Shown here one piece after another: positions 49,129-59,030 of a DNA stretch of 64,000 nt. How positions within the stretch are numbered: position 1 is the stretch's first letter; the number at the start of each line of letters is the position of its first letter. The stretch spans positions 62,001-126,000 of the forward strand of contig NZ_AVFL01000013.1 of NCBI RefSeq assembly GCF_000576635.1, written 5' to 3'. The stretch comes from Skermanella stibiiresistens SB22. GTDB lineage: Bacteria > Pseudomonadota > Alphaproteobacteria > Azospirillales > Azospirillaceae. The position numbers and the translations under genes were made by a program. Below the pieces are notes generated by a model, which was given only the letters and a program-made list of their open reading frames with translations, was not told where the DNA came from and ran no database searches.

Positions 49129-49728
49129 TCACACGCCCGCCGCGTCGATCTCGAGCGCCCGCTGGAAGGCGGGGCGGTCCAGGCAGCGCGTCACATAGTT
49201 GTCGAAGACGGGGTTCGGCGGCAAGGCCCGCATCACGTTGACGCAGTAATGCAGGTCGGTGCCGACCAGCACGTCGGCGGCGGAGAAGCGATCGCCGAGC
49301 AGCCAGCCGCCCGGTGCCAGCGCCTGATCCAGCACCGACAGCACGCGGTCGAGGTCGCCCCAGGCAGCCGCCACCCCATCGACCTGCCAGTCCATCATCT
49401 TCTGCATGACGGCGGGCTCGAAACAGCCGGGCGAGAAGAACAGCCAGCGCAGGTAAGCGCCCCGCGCCGGATCGCCGATCGGCGGCGCCAGACCGGCTTC
49501 CGGACAGCGGTCCGCGACATAGGCGCAGATGGCGCCCGACTCAGCGACCACCGCGTCTCCATCGACCAAGGCCGGGACCTTTCCCATCGGGTTGATCCGG
49601 AGATACTCGGGCGTCGATTGCGCGCCGGTATGGATGTCGATCAGGACGCGCTCGTATCCGCATCCCGCCTCCTCCAGCATCCAGAGAGCCCGTGTCGACC
49701 TCGTGCGTGGTGACCAGTAGAGTTTCAT
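49129..49728 (-). CDS. Glutathione S-transferase family protein
   Basis: A 199-residue GST with the motif MKLYWSPRTRSTRALWML, where Ser near residue 6 is the likely catalytic residue, and NPMGKVPALVDGD with the cis-Pro. The helical C-terminal domain is complete (FSAADVLVGTDLHYC). The ATG at 49728 is preferred over a start 13 codons upstream. Its stop overlaps the first possible start of the VOC gene, so the two are cotranscribed. Confidence 0.92.
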   Translation of the reverse strand: MKLYWSPRTRSTRALWMLEEAGCGYERVLIDIHTGAQSTPEYLRINPMGKVPALVDGDAVVAESGAICAYVADRCPEAGLAPPIGDPARGAYLRWLFFSPGCFEPAVMQKMMDWQVDGVAAAWGDLDRVLSVLDQALAPGGWLLGDRFSAADVLVGTDLHYCVNVMRALPPNPVFDNYVTRCLDRPAFQRALEIDAAGV

Positions 49729-49797
49729 CGGCGTGCCTCCCCCGGAGTCGTGTCCCAAGGGGAACATTAAGCGAACATCAGGGGGTTGTCCAGCGGA

Positions 49798-51270
49798 TCA
49801 CCCGGCCGCCGGCGCCACCGTCCGCAGGATTTGCCAGCGTTCCTTGAGCAGCGCGCCGCCGACCACGGCGAGGCCGATGATGGTGGTGCCCAGCAGGGGG
49901 GAATACCAACCCTCGCGCAGCACCATGGTGAAGAACAGGCACAAGCCCAGCGCGATCTCCGGGATTCCGGTCGGTCCGGCGCGGCGGATGGGCGGGCCGC
50001 CGATGTTGCCGATCTTGGGCGTGCGGACGAAAGGCGACTGCTTGCCGATCGCGGCTTCGAACACGGCGCGCGAGTTGGAGAGGATCAGTCCCGAGGTCAG
50101 CGTCATGGCGGCCAGCACGCTCAGCGGGATGGCGCCATAGGGGTGGCGGCCCAAGGCCACCTGTCCCAGCGTCACGAAGGTGGTCGCGGCGAAGACGCCC
50201 ATCGCGGTGGCGACGAGGCCCAGCACCGAGATCGCCAAGGGTTGCTGTCCGGCGTTCAGCCACAGAAGCGACAGCGACGAGGTCAGGCACAAGGCCGCCA
50301 GGGGGCAGAACAGCGACTGGCCGACCTCCAGCGTCAGCGCCAGCTTGGACAACACCGGCAGGCCGGATCGCCAGACCGACGGGAGCAGCTTGCGGGCGAC
50401 CTGCGCGAAGCCCTTGTTCCAGCGATGCTGCTGGGTCCGCCATGCCGCCAAGGTCGTCGGCAACTCTCCCGGCGCCGTGATGTCGGGCGCGTAGGCGGCG
50501 CGCCAGCCGGCCAGATGGGCCCGCACCGACAAGTCCAGGTCCTCGGTCAAGGTATCCGCCGTCCAGCCGCCGGCGTCGTCGATCGCGTCGCGCCGCCAGA
50601 CGCCGCAGGTCCCGTTGAACGGCAGCACCAGCCCGGTCACCGACCGCACGGACTGCTCGACTCCGAAATGGGCGTCGAGCATGACCGCCTGGGCGCGCGT
50701 CAGCAGGTTCTGACGGGCGTTCAGGTGTTCCCACCGGGCCTGCGCGAAGGCTAGGCCGCGATCGGCCATCAGGATCGGGATGGTTCGCTTGAGGAAGTCG
50801 GCCGGCGGCACGAAATCGGCGTCGAAGATCGCGACATAGGGGCTGTCGTTCTGGCCGAGGCCGTTGGCGAGCGCCCCGGCCTTGAAGCCGGTGCGGTCGC
50901 GGCGGTGGATCACCGTGATGTCGACGCCAGTGGCGCGCAACTCGTCGGCGAAGCGTCGCGAGATCTCCTCCGACCCATCGGTGCTGTCGTCCAGCACTTG
51001 GATGGAGAGCCGGTCGCGAGGCCAATCCATCACGGCGGCGCGGATGGCGCGCTCGATCAGCGTGCCTTCGTTGAACGCGGGAAGCTGCACAAGCACCCTC
51101 GGGTAATCGGTCAGGGGCCTCATCGGGCCACGCCGTTCGGGTGTCGCCCTGTGCCCCCGCAGGAACGCGGCGGAGAGGCTCAGCAGGTTGCAGCTCAAGG
51201 CGAACAGCAGGACGAGGGACAGGGAAAGCAGCAGATACAAGACCCACTGCACCACGGTTAGGACAGGCAT
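49798..51270 (-). CDS. Family 2 glycosyltransferase, processive type
   Basis: A 490-residue membrane glycosyltransferase. It has an N-terminal hydrophobic segment (about 6-35), then a cytoplasmic GT2 domain with the D/DxD/TED motifs DDSTDGS, FDADF and TEDLDLS, and the processivity signature QQHRWNKG. Four or more C-terminal membrane segments follow. The Q-x-x-R-W motif and C-terminal helices indicate a polymerising enzyme like cellulose or mannan synthases. There are no BcsB-like or PilZ domains beside it. The ATG at 51270 replaces a much longer reading. Its polymer product is unknown. Confidence 0.93.
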   Translation of the reverse strand: MPVLTVVQWVLYLLLSLSLVLLFALSCNLLSLSAAFLRGHRATPERRGPMRPLTDYPRVLVQLPAFNEGTLIERAIRAAVMDWPRDRLSIQVLDDSTDGSEEISRRFADELRATGVDITVIHRRDRTGFKAGALANGLGQNDSPYVAIFDADFVPPADFLKRTIPILMADRGLAFAQARWEHLNARQNLLTRAQAVMLDAHFGVEQSVRSVTGLVLPFNGTCGVWRRDAIDDAGGWTADTLTEDLDLSVRAHLAGWRAAYAPDITAPGELPTTLAAWRTQQHRWNKGFAQVARKLLPSVWRSGLPVLSKLALTLEVGQSLFCPLAALCLTSSLSLLWLNAGQQPLAISVLGLVATAMGVFAATTFVTLGQVALGRHPYGAIPLSVLAAMTLTSGLILSNSRAVFEAAIGKQSPFVRTPKIGNIGGPPIRRAGPTGIPEIALGLCLFFTMVLREGWYSPLLGTTIIGLAVVGGALLKERWQILRTVAPAAG

Positions 51271-51724
51271 TCCCCGATTATCCTCGATAGTTTCAACGGA
51301 TCGCGACTGTGACGACCGGCGACGGACGGCCATCCGACAAACGTTTGAGCCGGGCCGTTTACTCCAGGCGCCGAAGTACATCGCCAGATATGCGGGGCCG
51401 GGTACGCGGTACCCTTGTGCCAAGTGGGTGATATCGCGCGATCCCAGGACTCGCGGATTGTCACGGCGCGCGATGGCGGCTCCGGATTGAAACGCCGTCG
51501 CGGCATCCCCACGTATTTGGCATCGGGGTCCGGGCCCCTCTGGCGGACGCTTGAAGAAGCGCCGCGATGTCGGACCCCTCCACCTGCACGCCCGTGCATC
51601 TGGAGGGATCAGGACTTGGTATCCAGGACCGGCTTCCTCTTGGGATCGGCGTGTCGCGGGAAAGACGATCGTGAGGATCGTCGGCCGTAAGGACCGTTTG
51701 ACATTTCTCGTGAGGAGACGACCC
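51271..51724. other. 454-base divergent intergenic region with palindrome and hairpin
   Basis: No gene with homology is seen; a short minus-strand reading here has no recognisable features. The region holds a perfect palindrome GGGTAC-GCG-GTACCC at 51400-51414. A hairpin GACGATC/GATCGTC at 51664-51682 lies about 40 bases before the zeta-like gene, and a GAGGAG ribosome-binding site precedes its ATG. It should contain the promoters for the GT2 (minus) and the zeta-like/amidoligase pair (plus), with a potentially long leader on the plus side. Confidence 0.55.
51400..51414. promoter_or_regulatory. Candidate operator palindrome
   Basis: Two 6-base arms, GGGTAC and GTACCC, are perfect inverted copies around GCG. 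It lies 130 bases upstream of the GT2 start and about 310 upstream of the zeta-like gene, in a position that could serve either promoter. No known regulator is assigned. Confidence 0.3.
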
Positions 51725-52051
51725 ATGCCCGCCATTCATGACAAGAGCGCCATCCCCGCACCCGAAGCCCCGTGTCCCTTCGAAGCGACCGAGGGCTACG
51801 TCGTGGCGCGCCGCAACCTGCTGTTGGGTCTGTGGGCCGGACGGCGGATGAACCTCTCCGGCGCCGAGCTTGAAGGCTACGCCCGCGCCGTCGTCGTGTC
51901 CGACCGGGACGAACCGGGCCACGAGGACGTGCTGCGGAAGCTGCGCGCCGATTTCGCCGCCGCCGGATGCCCCGCGTCCGAGGCCGAGTTGAACAGTCAG
52001 TTGGTGGCCTGTCACACGGAGGCGAACCGCCAGTGCGCCGCGACGGACTAA
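51725..52051 (+). CDS. DUF1476 (ATPase zeta subunit-like) protein, atypical N-terminus
   Basis: A 108-residue protein with the four-helix DUF1476 core: ARRNLLLGLWAGRRMNLSG, YARAVVVSDRDEPGHEDVLR, then KLRADFAAAGCPASEAEL. DUF1476 includes the alphaproteobacterial F1-ATPase inhibitor zeta. The canonical zeta N-terminus, an acidic-basic helix that inserts into F1, is missing; here it is replaced by a Pro/Ala-rich segment (MPAIHDKSAIPAPEAPCPFE). The normal genome-wide zeta should be elsewhere, so this is probably a paralogue with a different job. The downstream amidoligase starts within its 3' end, so the two are coupled. SD GAGGAG is nine bases before the ATG. Confidence 0.88.
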   Translation: MPAIHDKSAIPAPEAPCPFEATEGYVVARRNLLLGLWAGRRMNLSGAELEGYARAVVVSDRDEPGHEDVLRKLRADFAAAGCPASEAELNSQLVACHTEANRQCAATD

Positions 52052-53184
52052 GCCCCGAACAGCGGCTCCCCGAACGGCCGCCCCCATCCGCGTTCGACCC
52101 GCTGCCCGTCGTCCCGACGGCCGCGGGAGCACCGCGGCGGGTTGGCGTGGAGGTCGAGTTCATGAGCCTCGATGTCGCCGGGGCCGCCCGGGCCCTGGCG
52201 GACGCCCTGGGTGGCGTTCCGGTGGAGGAGGATCCCCACGCCTTCGCCGTGCGCGGCTCCAGGCTGGGCGACATCGCGATCGAACTCGACCTGCGGCATG
52301 TCCATCCGCAACGGCATGTCCATGCACTTCCCTTCAGGCTGCGTCCGGCCGGGGCCGCCTGGCTGGGACGTCTGGCCGGTGGTCTCGTGCCGCGCGAACT
52401 GATCATGGCCCCGCTGGAGCCGGACCGGCTTAGCGAGGTGGACGAGGCCATCGCCGTGCTGCGTCTGGCGGGCGCCACCGGCGACGGGGCGATCCGGTTC
52501 GGCTCGCCGGGGTTCGGTTCGCCGCAATTCGGCTCGCTCGGACTGCACTTCAACATCGACGTGCCCGGACTGGATGTCGAGACCATCCTGGCGCGGCTGC
52601 GGGCGTTCCTGCTGCTCGACAAGTGGCTGAGGATGCCCAAGGCCGAGCCTGGGGGCGGGGGCGTGCCGTCGGCTGTGCCGCCGAGGTTTCCCGAGGACTA
52701 TGTCCGCTTCGTCCTTCAGCCCGGTTACGCGCCCGACATGGACGGGTTCATCGACGATTATCTCGCCGCGAATCCGACTCGCGACCGAGGGCTGGACCTG
52801 CTGCCCTTGCTTCTCCACATCGACGCGGATCGGGTGCGCGCCATCCTGCCGCGGGAGAAGATCGCGGCCCGGCCAGTCTTCCATTACCGGGTGCCGCAGG
52901 CCCATGTCGGTGTGCCGGGGTGGAGCGTGGCGCCGGATTGGAACCGCTGGGTCGCGGTCGAGCGGCTGGCCGCCGACCCGGATCGGCTCGATGACCTCGG
53001 CCGGGCGTGGCTGTTGTTCCGGGGCGCTCCGGTCGATGATCCCCTGGTCGAGGGGATGGTTGGGGGAGCGGCGGATGGTCGGGCGGACGCGCCGATGGAT
53101 GAGCCGGCCGTCGGGACTTGGCGGGCGGCGGTCAAGCCGATAGGCGCTGCTCCAGCAGGCGCGCCGGCGGCAATCCGACCTTGA
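52033..53184 (+). CDS. Amidoligase family protein (COOH-NH2 ligase, glutamine-synthetase-like fold)
   Basis: A 383-residue protein of the amidoligase_2 family, whose fold resembles glutamine synthetase and gamma-glutamylcysteine ligase. The metal/ATP region RVGVEVEFMSL is at residues 36-46, IELDLRHVHPQ supplies further acidic and His residues, LHFNIDVPG follows, and the C-terminal FHYRVPQAHVG and WNRWVAVERLAAD motifs are typical. It should join an amine to a carboxyl group with ATP; substrate unknown. The GTG at 52033 lies inside the end of the zeta-like gene with GGAGG upstream. No glutamine amidotransferase partner is nearby. It overlaps the convergent kinase by 53 bases. Confidence 0.82.
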   Translation: MRRDGLSPEQRLPERPPPSAFDPLPVVPTAAGAPRRVGVEVEFMSLDVAGAARALADALGGVPVEEDPHAFAVRGSRLGDIAIELDLRHVHPQRHVHALPFRLRPAGAAWLGRLAGGLVPRELIMAPLEPDRLSEVDEAIAVLRLAGATGDGAIRFGSPGFGSPQFGSLGLHFNIDVPGLDVETILARLRAFLLLDKWLRMPKAEPGGGGVPSAVPPRFPEDYVRFVLQPGYAPDMDGFIDDYLAANPTRDRGLDLLPLLLHIDADRVRAILPREKIAARPVFHYRVPQAHVGVPGWSVAPDWNRWVAVERLAADPDRLDDLGRAWLLFRGAPVDDPLVEGMVGGAADGRADAPMDEPAVGTWRAAVKPIGAAPAGAPAAIRP

Positions 53185-54922
53185 TCGTCGTGCCCCAGCC
53201 GAGCGCGCTTTCGATGATCAGTTCGCCGCCATGGGCTTGGACGAGATGGGCCGCCAGCGGCAGTCCGAGGCCAGTGCCGCTGTGGCGCCGGCTCAACGCG
53301 CTTTCGATCTGGCCGAAGGGTTCGAGCGCCTTGGCGATGCCCTCCGGCGACATGCCGATACCCGTGTCGACCACCTGGATCTCGGGTCCACCATCGGCGC
53401 GGCGGCCAACCCGCATGCGGACCTCGCCGCCGGGTGCGGTGAACTTGATGGCGTTGGTCACGAGATTGAGGATGATTTGGCGGAGCCGCAACTCATCGGC
53501 CCAAACCAGCCGGACCGAGCGGTCGACGAACTGGGTGACGATGTCGATCTCGCCGGTCCGCGCCAGCGGTTCGACCAGATGCCGACAGGCGGCGATGACG
53601 CGCGGCAGGTCGACCGCCTCCTCGTGGAGTTCGATCCGCTCGGCCTCCGCCTTGGAGTAATCGAGGATATCGTTGATCAGGGCCAACAGATGCTGGCCAC
53701 TGCTGTGGATGTCCTCGGCGTAGTCCTGGTACCGGGCGCTGCTGGCGCCGAACATGGCGTCGCGGATGATCTCCGAGAATCCGATGATAGCGTTCAGCGG
53801 CGTCCGCAGCTCGTGGCTCATGGAGGCGAGGAACTGGGTCTTGGTCCGGCTGGCCTGTTCGGCCGCGCGCCGCGCGGTCTCGCTCTCCTGGATCAGGTCA
53901 TCGACCCGGCGCAGCAGCGCGTCGAACTCCCGCGCCAGGGCTCCGATCTCGTCGCCACGGTCGGCCAGCCCCGTCCGGCCCAGGTCCCCCGCCGTGCGGA
54001 TGGAGAGGATGTGCCGGGTCAAACCCCGCACCGGCGCGATGATCATGCGGTTGAGCATCAGCCATAGGATCACCAGGGCGCAGCCGCAGGCGGCCACCAT
54101 CAGGAGCATGGCCAAGCTGACGGCGTGTCCCGCCGCCAACGCCGCGTCGCGCGGCATCGCCACGCGGGCGGTCAGGGCGTGGTGGCCATGGATGTCCTGG
54201 ATGTCGCCGATCACGGTCAGCGTGTCCTCGCGTCTTTCGAACACTGGCGGTCTGACCACTTGGCGCGCGGTATCAAAGGAGTGTTCGGCGGTCGGAAGGT
54301 CGAAGCGGAACTCCACATCCAGTTGCAACCGCCGCCGGATGGCCGCCACTGCCGCCTCGTCGATCAGTCGGCCGAACAACAGCGTTCCCAACACGGGCCC
54401 TTCGCGGTTGGTTGGTTGGATGGAGCGCGCCGCCAGCATGATTGGTCCGTTGTCGCTCATGACGATCCCGTCGCCGCCGGCTCCTTCGAACCCCGCGCCG
54501 TTCCATGACCTCCACGGCAGGATCTCGCGCGTGACGCTCGGCGGTACGCCCACCGTCAGACCATTCTCATCGAGCATGGCGCCATAGATTGGATCGCCGT
54601 TCGCCGCCAGGACGAACACGACGTCGACACCCATGTCACGCAGGACGGCGGCGGAGATGTTGCGGGTCGGGAAACCCGCCATCCCGCCAGTGGCGAATGC
54701 CGCCATCTCGTCCCATTTCGACCAGTCGTTCGCGTTGCGCCCAATCGCCTCGGTTTCCGCCGCGAGCGCCTGTTCAACCCGGAGAAGGTTCCGCTTGGCT
54801 TCCGCCGCCTCGAGGTTCTCGAACCCAGGGGTGACCAGGGACTTGAGCAAGATCCAGGTGATGGCGATCATCAACACCGCGATGAAGGCCATCACCGAGA
54901 GAATCCTAGAACGCAACGACAT
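53132..54922 (-). CDS. Hybrid-free sensor histidine kinase with CHASE4-type sensor
   Basis: A 596-residue membrane kinase. The N-terminal segment (about 9-31) leads into a periplasmic sensor with the CHASE4 signature around NDWSKWDEMAAF. A second membrane segment (about 268-292), a HAMP linker, and a HisKA domain with His370 in SMSHELRTPLNAIIGF follow. The HATPase domain has N-, G1- and G2-boxes (LVTNAIKF, VDTGIGM, GTGLGLPLAAHLV). There is no receiver domain and no response regulator beside it, so it is an orphan. Its 3' end overlaps the amidoligase gene by 53 bases on the other strand. Confidence 0.92.
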   Translation of the reverse strand: MSLRSRILSVMAFIAVLMIAITWILLKSLVTPGFENLEAAEAKRNLLRVEQALAAETEAIGRNANDWSKWDEMAAFATGGMAGFPTRNISAAVLRDMGVDVVFVLAANGDPIYGAMLDENGLTVGVPPSVTREILPWRSWNGAGFEGAGGDGIVMSDNGPIMLAARSIQPTNREGPVLGTLLFGRLIDEAAVAAIRRRLQLDVEFRFDLPTAEHSFDTARQVVRPPVFERREDTLTVIGDIQDIHGHHALTARVAMPRDAALAAGHAVSLAMLLMVAACGCALVILWLMLNRMIIAPVRGLTRHILSIRTAGDLGRTGLADRGDEIGALAREFDALLRRVDDLIQESETARRAAEQASRTKTQFLASMSHELRTPLNAIIGFSEIIRDAMFGASSARYQDYAEDIHSSGQHLLALINDILDYSKAEAERIELHEEAVDLPRVIAACRHLVEPLARTGEIDIVTQFVDRSVRLVWADELRLRQIILNLVTNAIKFTAPGGEVRMRVGRRADGGPEIQVVDTGIGMSPEGIAKALEPFGQIESALSRRHSGTGLGLPLAAHLVQAHGGELIIESALGWGTTIKVGLPPARLLEQRLSA

Positions 54923-55002
54923 TCACTAACTCCGGGAACCGCAACTTCCAACCATGGTAAGCATGTTGAAAGCCACTCCCTAATATTACCGAGAATGCAC
55001 GA

Positions 55003-55018
55003 GAATTCAAATGAATTC
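55003..55018. repeat. Short palindrome upstream of the sensor kinase
   Basis: GAATTCA and TGAATTC face each other around AA in the AT-rich gap between the kinase start and the cbbR stop. It could be an operator for the kinase promoter; no regulator is assigned. Confidence 0.3.
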
Positions 55019-55140
55019 AGCCCTACTCTATGTCGGCAATAATAACTAACCGTTAACTGAAATCAAATTCCATGTTTAAGCTAATGTTCTGCCAACCGTT
55101 GCTTTTGTATATAGTCGAACTGGGTTTTTAGGCATAGCCG

Positions 55141-56079
55141 TCACTCCGAAGCGTGATAGGCGCTTTCGATGCCATCGATCAGCGACTTGCCTTCGGCCAG
55201 CAGGAATCGGCGGAGTTGGATATGCACCGGCAGCAGCGGCATGTTGCGCCGCGACGCCACGAACCACGAGCGCATCAGCGGCGATCCCTCGACCGGCAGA
55301 ACGGTCACCAAGCCCATGCGCAGTTCCAGCACGATGGTGTGGCGGGAGATCAGGGCGACGCCCATGCCCGCCATCACGGCCTGCTTGATCGTCTCGTTGC
55401 TGCTGGAGGTCAGGGCGATGTGCGGCGTGAAGCTGGCGCCACGGAAGAAATTCTCCATCAGCGCGCGGGTGCCGGAACCCTCCTCGCGCACGATGAAACG
55501 TTCCTCCGCCAAGGCGTTCAGCGGAACCTTGGCCTGGCCCGCCAGCGGATGTCCGGGCGGCGCCACGATCACCGAGGGATGGGGGGCGAACGGATCGGCC
55601 GTCACCTCGGCGTCCTCCGGCGGCTTGCCCATGACCGCGATATCGACATCGCCCGACAGCAGCGCCGCGATGATGTCGCGCCGGTTGCCCTCCCGCAGGT
55701 GGATGGTGATGCGGGGATATTCCGTCTGAAAGCGCGCCAGCATGCGGGGCATGATGTATTTGGCGGTGCTGACCAAGCCGATGCGGGCGTGGCCGCCGCT
55801 CAGTCCCTTCAACTCCCGCATCCGCTCGTCCGCGTCGGTCAGCGCCTTCAGCACGACCGAGGCGTATTCCAGCAGGGACGCCCCGGCCTCGGTCAGCACG
55901 ACGCGGCGGCCGACCCGCTCGAACAGGGCGAAGCCGGCCAGCCCCTCGATCTGCTTGATCTGGAACGACACCGCCGCCGGTGTCAGCCCCAGCCGCTCGG
56001 CGACGCGGGCGAAGGACAGGGTGTGGGCGGCCTCCACGAAGACCTGGAGCTGCCGGATCGTCGAATGCCGCAGTGTCAT
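55141..56079 (-). CDS. cbbR: LysR-type regulator of the cbb operon
   Basis: A 312-residue LysR-family activator. The N-terminal helix-turn-helix (FARVAERLGLTPAAVSFQIK) matches CbbR proteins, and the effector-binding domain spans about residues 90-300 (GLVSTAKYIMPRML, REEGSGTRALMENF). CbbR proteins sense Calvin-cycle metabolites such as RuBP or NADPH and activate cbb transcription. It is divergent from cbbL across a 160-base gap, the standard arrangement, which supports the assignment beyond family membership. Confidence 0.93.
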   Translation of the reverse strand: MTLRHSTIRQLQVFVEAAHTLSFARVAERLGLTPAAVSFQIKQIEGLAGFALFERVGRRVVLTEAGASLLEYASVVLKALTDADERMRELKGLSGGHARIGLVSTAKYIMPRMLARFQTEYPRITIHLREGNRRDIIAALLSGDVDIAVMGKPPEDAEVTADPFAPHPSVIVAPPGHPLAGQAKVPLNALAEERFIVREEGSGTRALMENFFRGASFTPHIALTSSSNETIKQAVMAGMGVALISRHTIVLELRMGLVTVLPVEGSPLMRSWFVASRRNMPLLPVHIQLRRFLLAEGKSLIDGIESAYHASE

Positions 56080-56128
56080 GGATGGCTCGCCATCGACAAG
56101 GGATCCCTTGGGTAAACCGTCAGAACAT

Positions 56129-56143
56129 TTGAATTTTACTTAA
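56129..56143. promoter_or_regulatory. Putative CbbR operator
   Basis: An AT-rich stretch, TTGAATTTTACTTAA, in the cbbR-cbbL gap contains the T-N11-A core of LysR operators and stands out from the GC-rich surroundings. It lies about 100 bases upstream of the cbbL ATG, where a CbbR site would be expected. Sequence pattern only. Confidence 0.4.
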
Positions 56144-57733
<1,590 letters not shown>

Positions 57734-57753
57734 GCTTCGGCTCACCCGAGACG

Positions 57754-57851
57754 CCTCTCCCTCGTTCCCCTCCTCGTGTTCCCCCCGGGAGGCGGACGGT
57801 CCCCGGTTGTTCCTCCCTTGTCCTCCAGGCACCGTCGGGACGAGGGGGAGG
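57754..57851 (+). other. Hairpin-forming C-rich spacer between cbbL and cbbS
   Basis: The 151-base gap between cbbL and cbbS is very C-rich. CCTCTCCCTCGTT (57754-57766) can pair with GACGAGGGGGAGG (57839-57851) with two imperfect positions, closing a loop of about 70 bases. It may influence mRNA processing and the balance of large to small subunit; a promoter for cbbS is also possible. No pattern identifies either. Confidence 0.35.
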
Positions 57852-57884
57852 CCCCTTCATCAAGAAAAAAGAAGGAAACATCCC

Positions 57885-58301
57885 ATGCGCCTGACCCAGG
57901 GTCAGTTCTCGTTCCTTCCCGACCTGACGGACGACGAGATCAAGCAACAGATCACCTACGCGCTCAACCAGGGCTGGGCCGTCGCGGTCGAATCGACCGA
58001 CGATCCGCACCCCCGCAACATCTATTGGGACATGTGGGGCACGCCGATGTTCGACATCGCCGACGCCGCCGGCGTGATGATGGAGATCAACGCCTGCCGC
58101 AAGGCCAACAAGGGCAAATATATCAAGGTGCTGGCCTTCGATAGCCAGAAGGGTTTCGAGAGTGTGCGCATGTCCTTCATCATCGACCGCCCAGCCGAGG
58201 AGAAGGGCTTCGAGTTGATCCGGTCCGAGGGCCCCGGCCGCAAGGTGGATTACACGATCCGCAGCTACGCGACCGAGAAGCCCGCCGGCGCGCGGTACTG
58301 A
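57885..58301 (+). CDS. cbbS: RuBisCO small subunit
   Basis: A 138-residue small subunit that caps the large-subunit octamer. The conserved opening MRLTQGQFSFLPDLTD and the IQ..Y-type helix (EIKQQITYALNQGW) are followed by WDMWGTPMFDIADA. The C-terminal extension of about 25 residues (FELIRSEGPGRKVDYTIRS) forms the beta-hairpin that plugs the central pore of red-type enzymes. AAGGAA is a few bases before the ATG. It is 15 bases upstream of rpe. Confidence 0.98.
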   Translation: MRLTQGQFSFLPDLTDDEIKQQITYALNQGWAVAVESTDDPHPRNIYWDMWGTPMFDIADAAGVMMEINACRKANKGKYIKVLAFDSQKGFESVRMSFIIDRPAEEKGFELIRSEGPGRKVDYTIRSYATEKPAGARY

Positions 58302-58316
58302 GGGCGGAGTGGAGCA

Positions 58317-59030
58317 ATGATGGCCAACGGCCCATTCCGGATCGCCCCCAGCATCCTGTCGGCTGACTTCGCCCGGCTCGGCGAGGAGGTCGAGAACGTC
58401 ATCGCGGCTGGCGCCGACATCGTGCATTTCGACGTGATGGACAACCACTACGTCCCCAACCTGACGATCGGCCCGCTGGTCTGCGAGGCGATCCGGCCGC
58501 GCACCAAGGCGCCGATCGACGTCCACCTGATGGTCAAGCCGGTGGACGCCCTGGTGCCGATGTTCGCGAAGGCAGGGGCCGACATCATCTCGTTCCACCC
58601 CGAGGCGTCGGAGCATGTCGACCGCACCCTGGCGCTGATCCGCGAGAACGGCTGCAAGGCCGGGCTGGCCTTCAATCCGGCGACGCCGCTGCACCACCTG
58701 GACCATGTGATGGACAGGATCGACCTGATCCTGGTGATGTCGGTCAATCCAGGCTTCGGCGGCCAAGGCTTCATCCCCGAGGCCCTGGTCAAGATCGCCC
58801 AAATCCGCCGCCGGATCGATTGCCACGCGGCCAATGGTGGCCAGCCGATCTGGCTGGAGGTCGATGGCGGCGTCAAGCCATCCAACATCGGGCTGATCGC
58901 CGAGGCGGGCGCCGACACCTTCGTGGCCGGCTCCGCGATCTTCGGGGCGAGGGGGGCCGATCGTTCCTATCACGAGGTTCTGGCGGATTTCCGGAACGCG
59001 CTGGAGCCGGCGGCCCGGAGGGCGGCATGA
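58317..59030 (+). CDS. rpe: Ribulose-phosphate 3-epimerase
   Basis: A 237-residue TIM-barrel enzyme interconverting ribulose-5-phosphate and xylulose-5-phosphate in the regenerative part of the Calvin cycle. The motifs [28 protein letters not shown] and [15 protein letters not shown] carry the metal His/Asp residues and the phosphate-binding loop, and VDGGVKPSN closes the active site. Its stop overlaps the cbbX start by four bases (ATGA). Placing rpe between cbbS and cbbX is not the most common order. Often called cbbE here. Confidence 0.97.
   Translation: MMANGPFRIAPSILSADFARLGEEVENVIAAGADIVHFDVMDNHYVPNLTIGPLVCEAIRPRTKAPIDVHLMVKPVDALVPMFAKAGADIISFHPEASEHVDRTLALIRENGCKAGLAFNPATPLHHLDHVMDRIDLILVMSVNPGFGGQGFIPEALVKIAQIRRRIDCHAANGGQPIWLEVDGGVKPSNIGLIAEAGADTFVAGSAIFGARGADRSYHEVLADFRNALEPAARRAA

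Noticed and set aside
51258-51599. Small minus-strand reading in front of the GT2 gene
   Set aside because: It overlaps the GT2 start in another frame, has no ribosome-binding site and no recognisable sequence.
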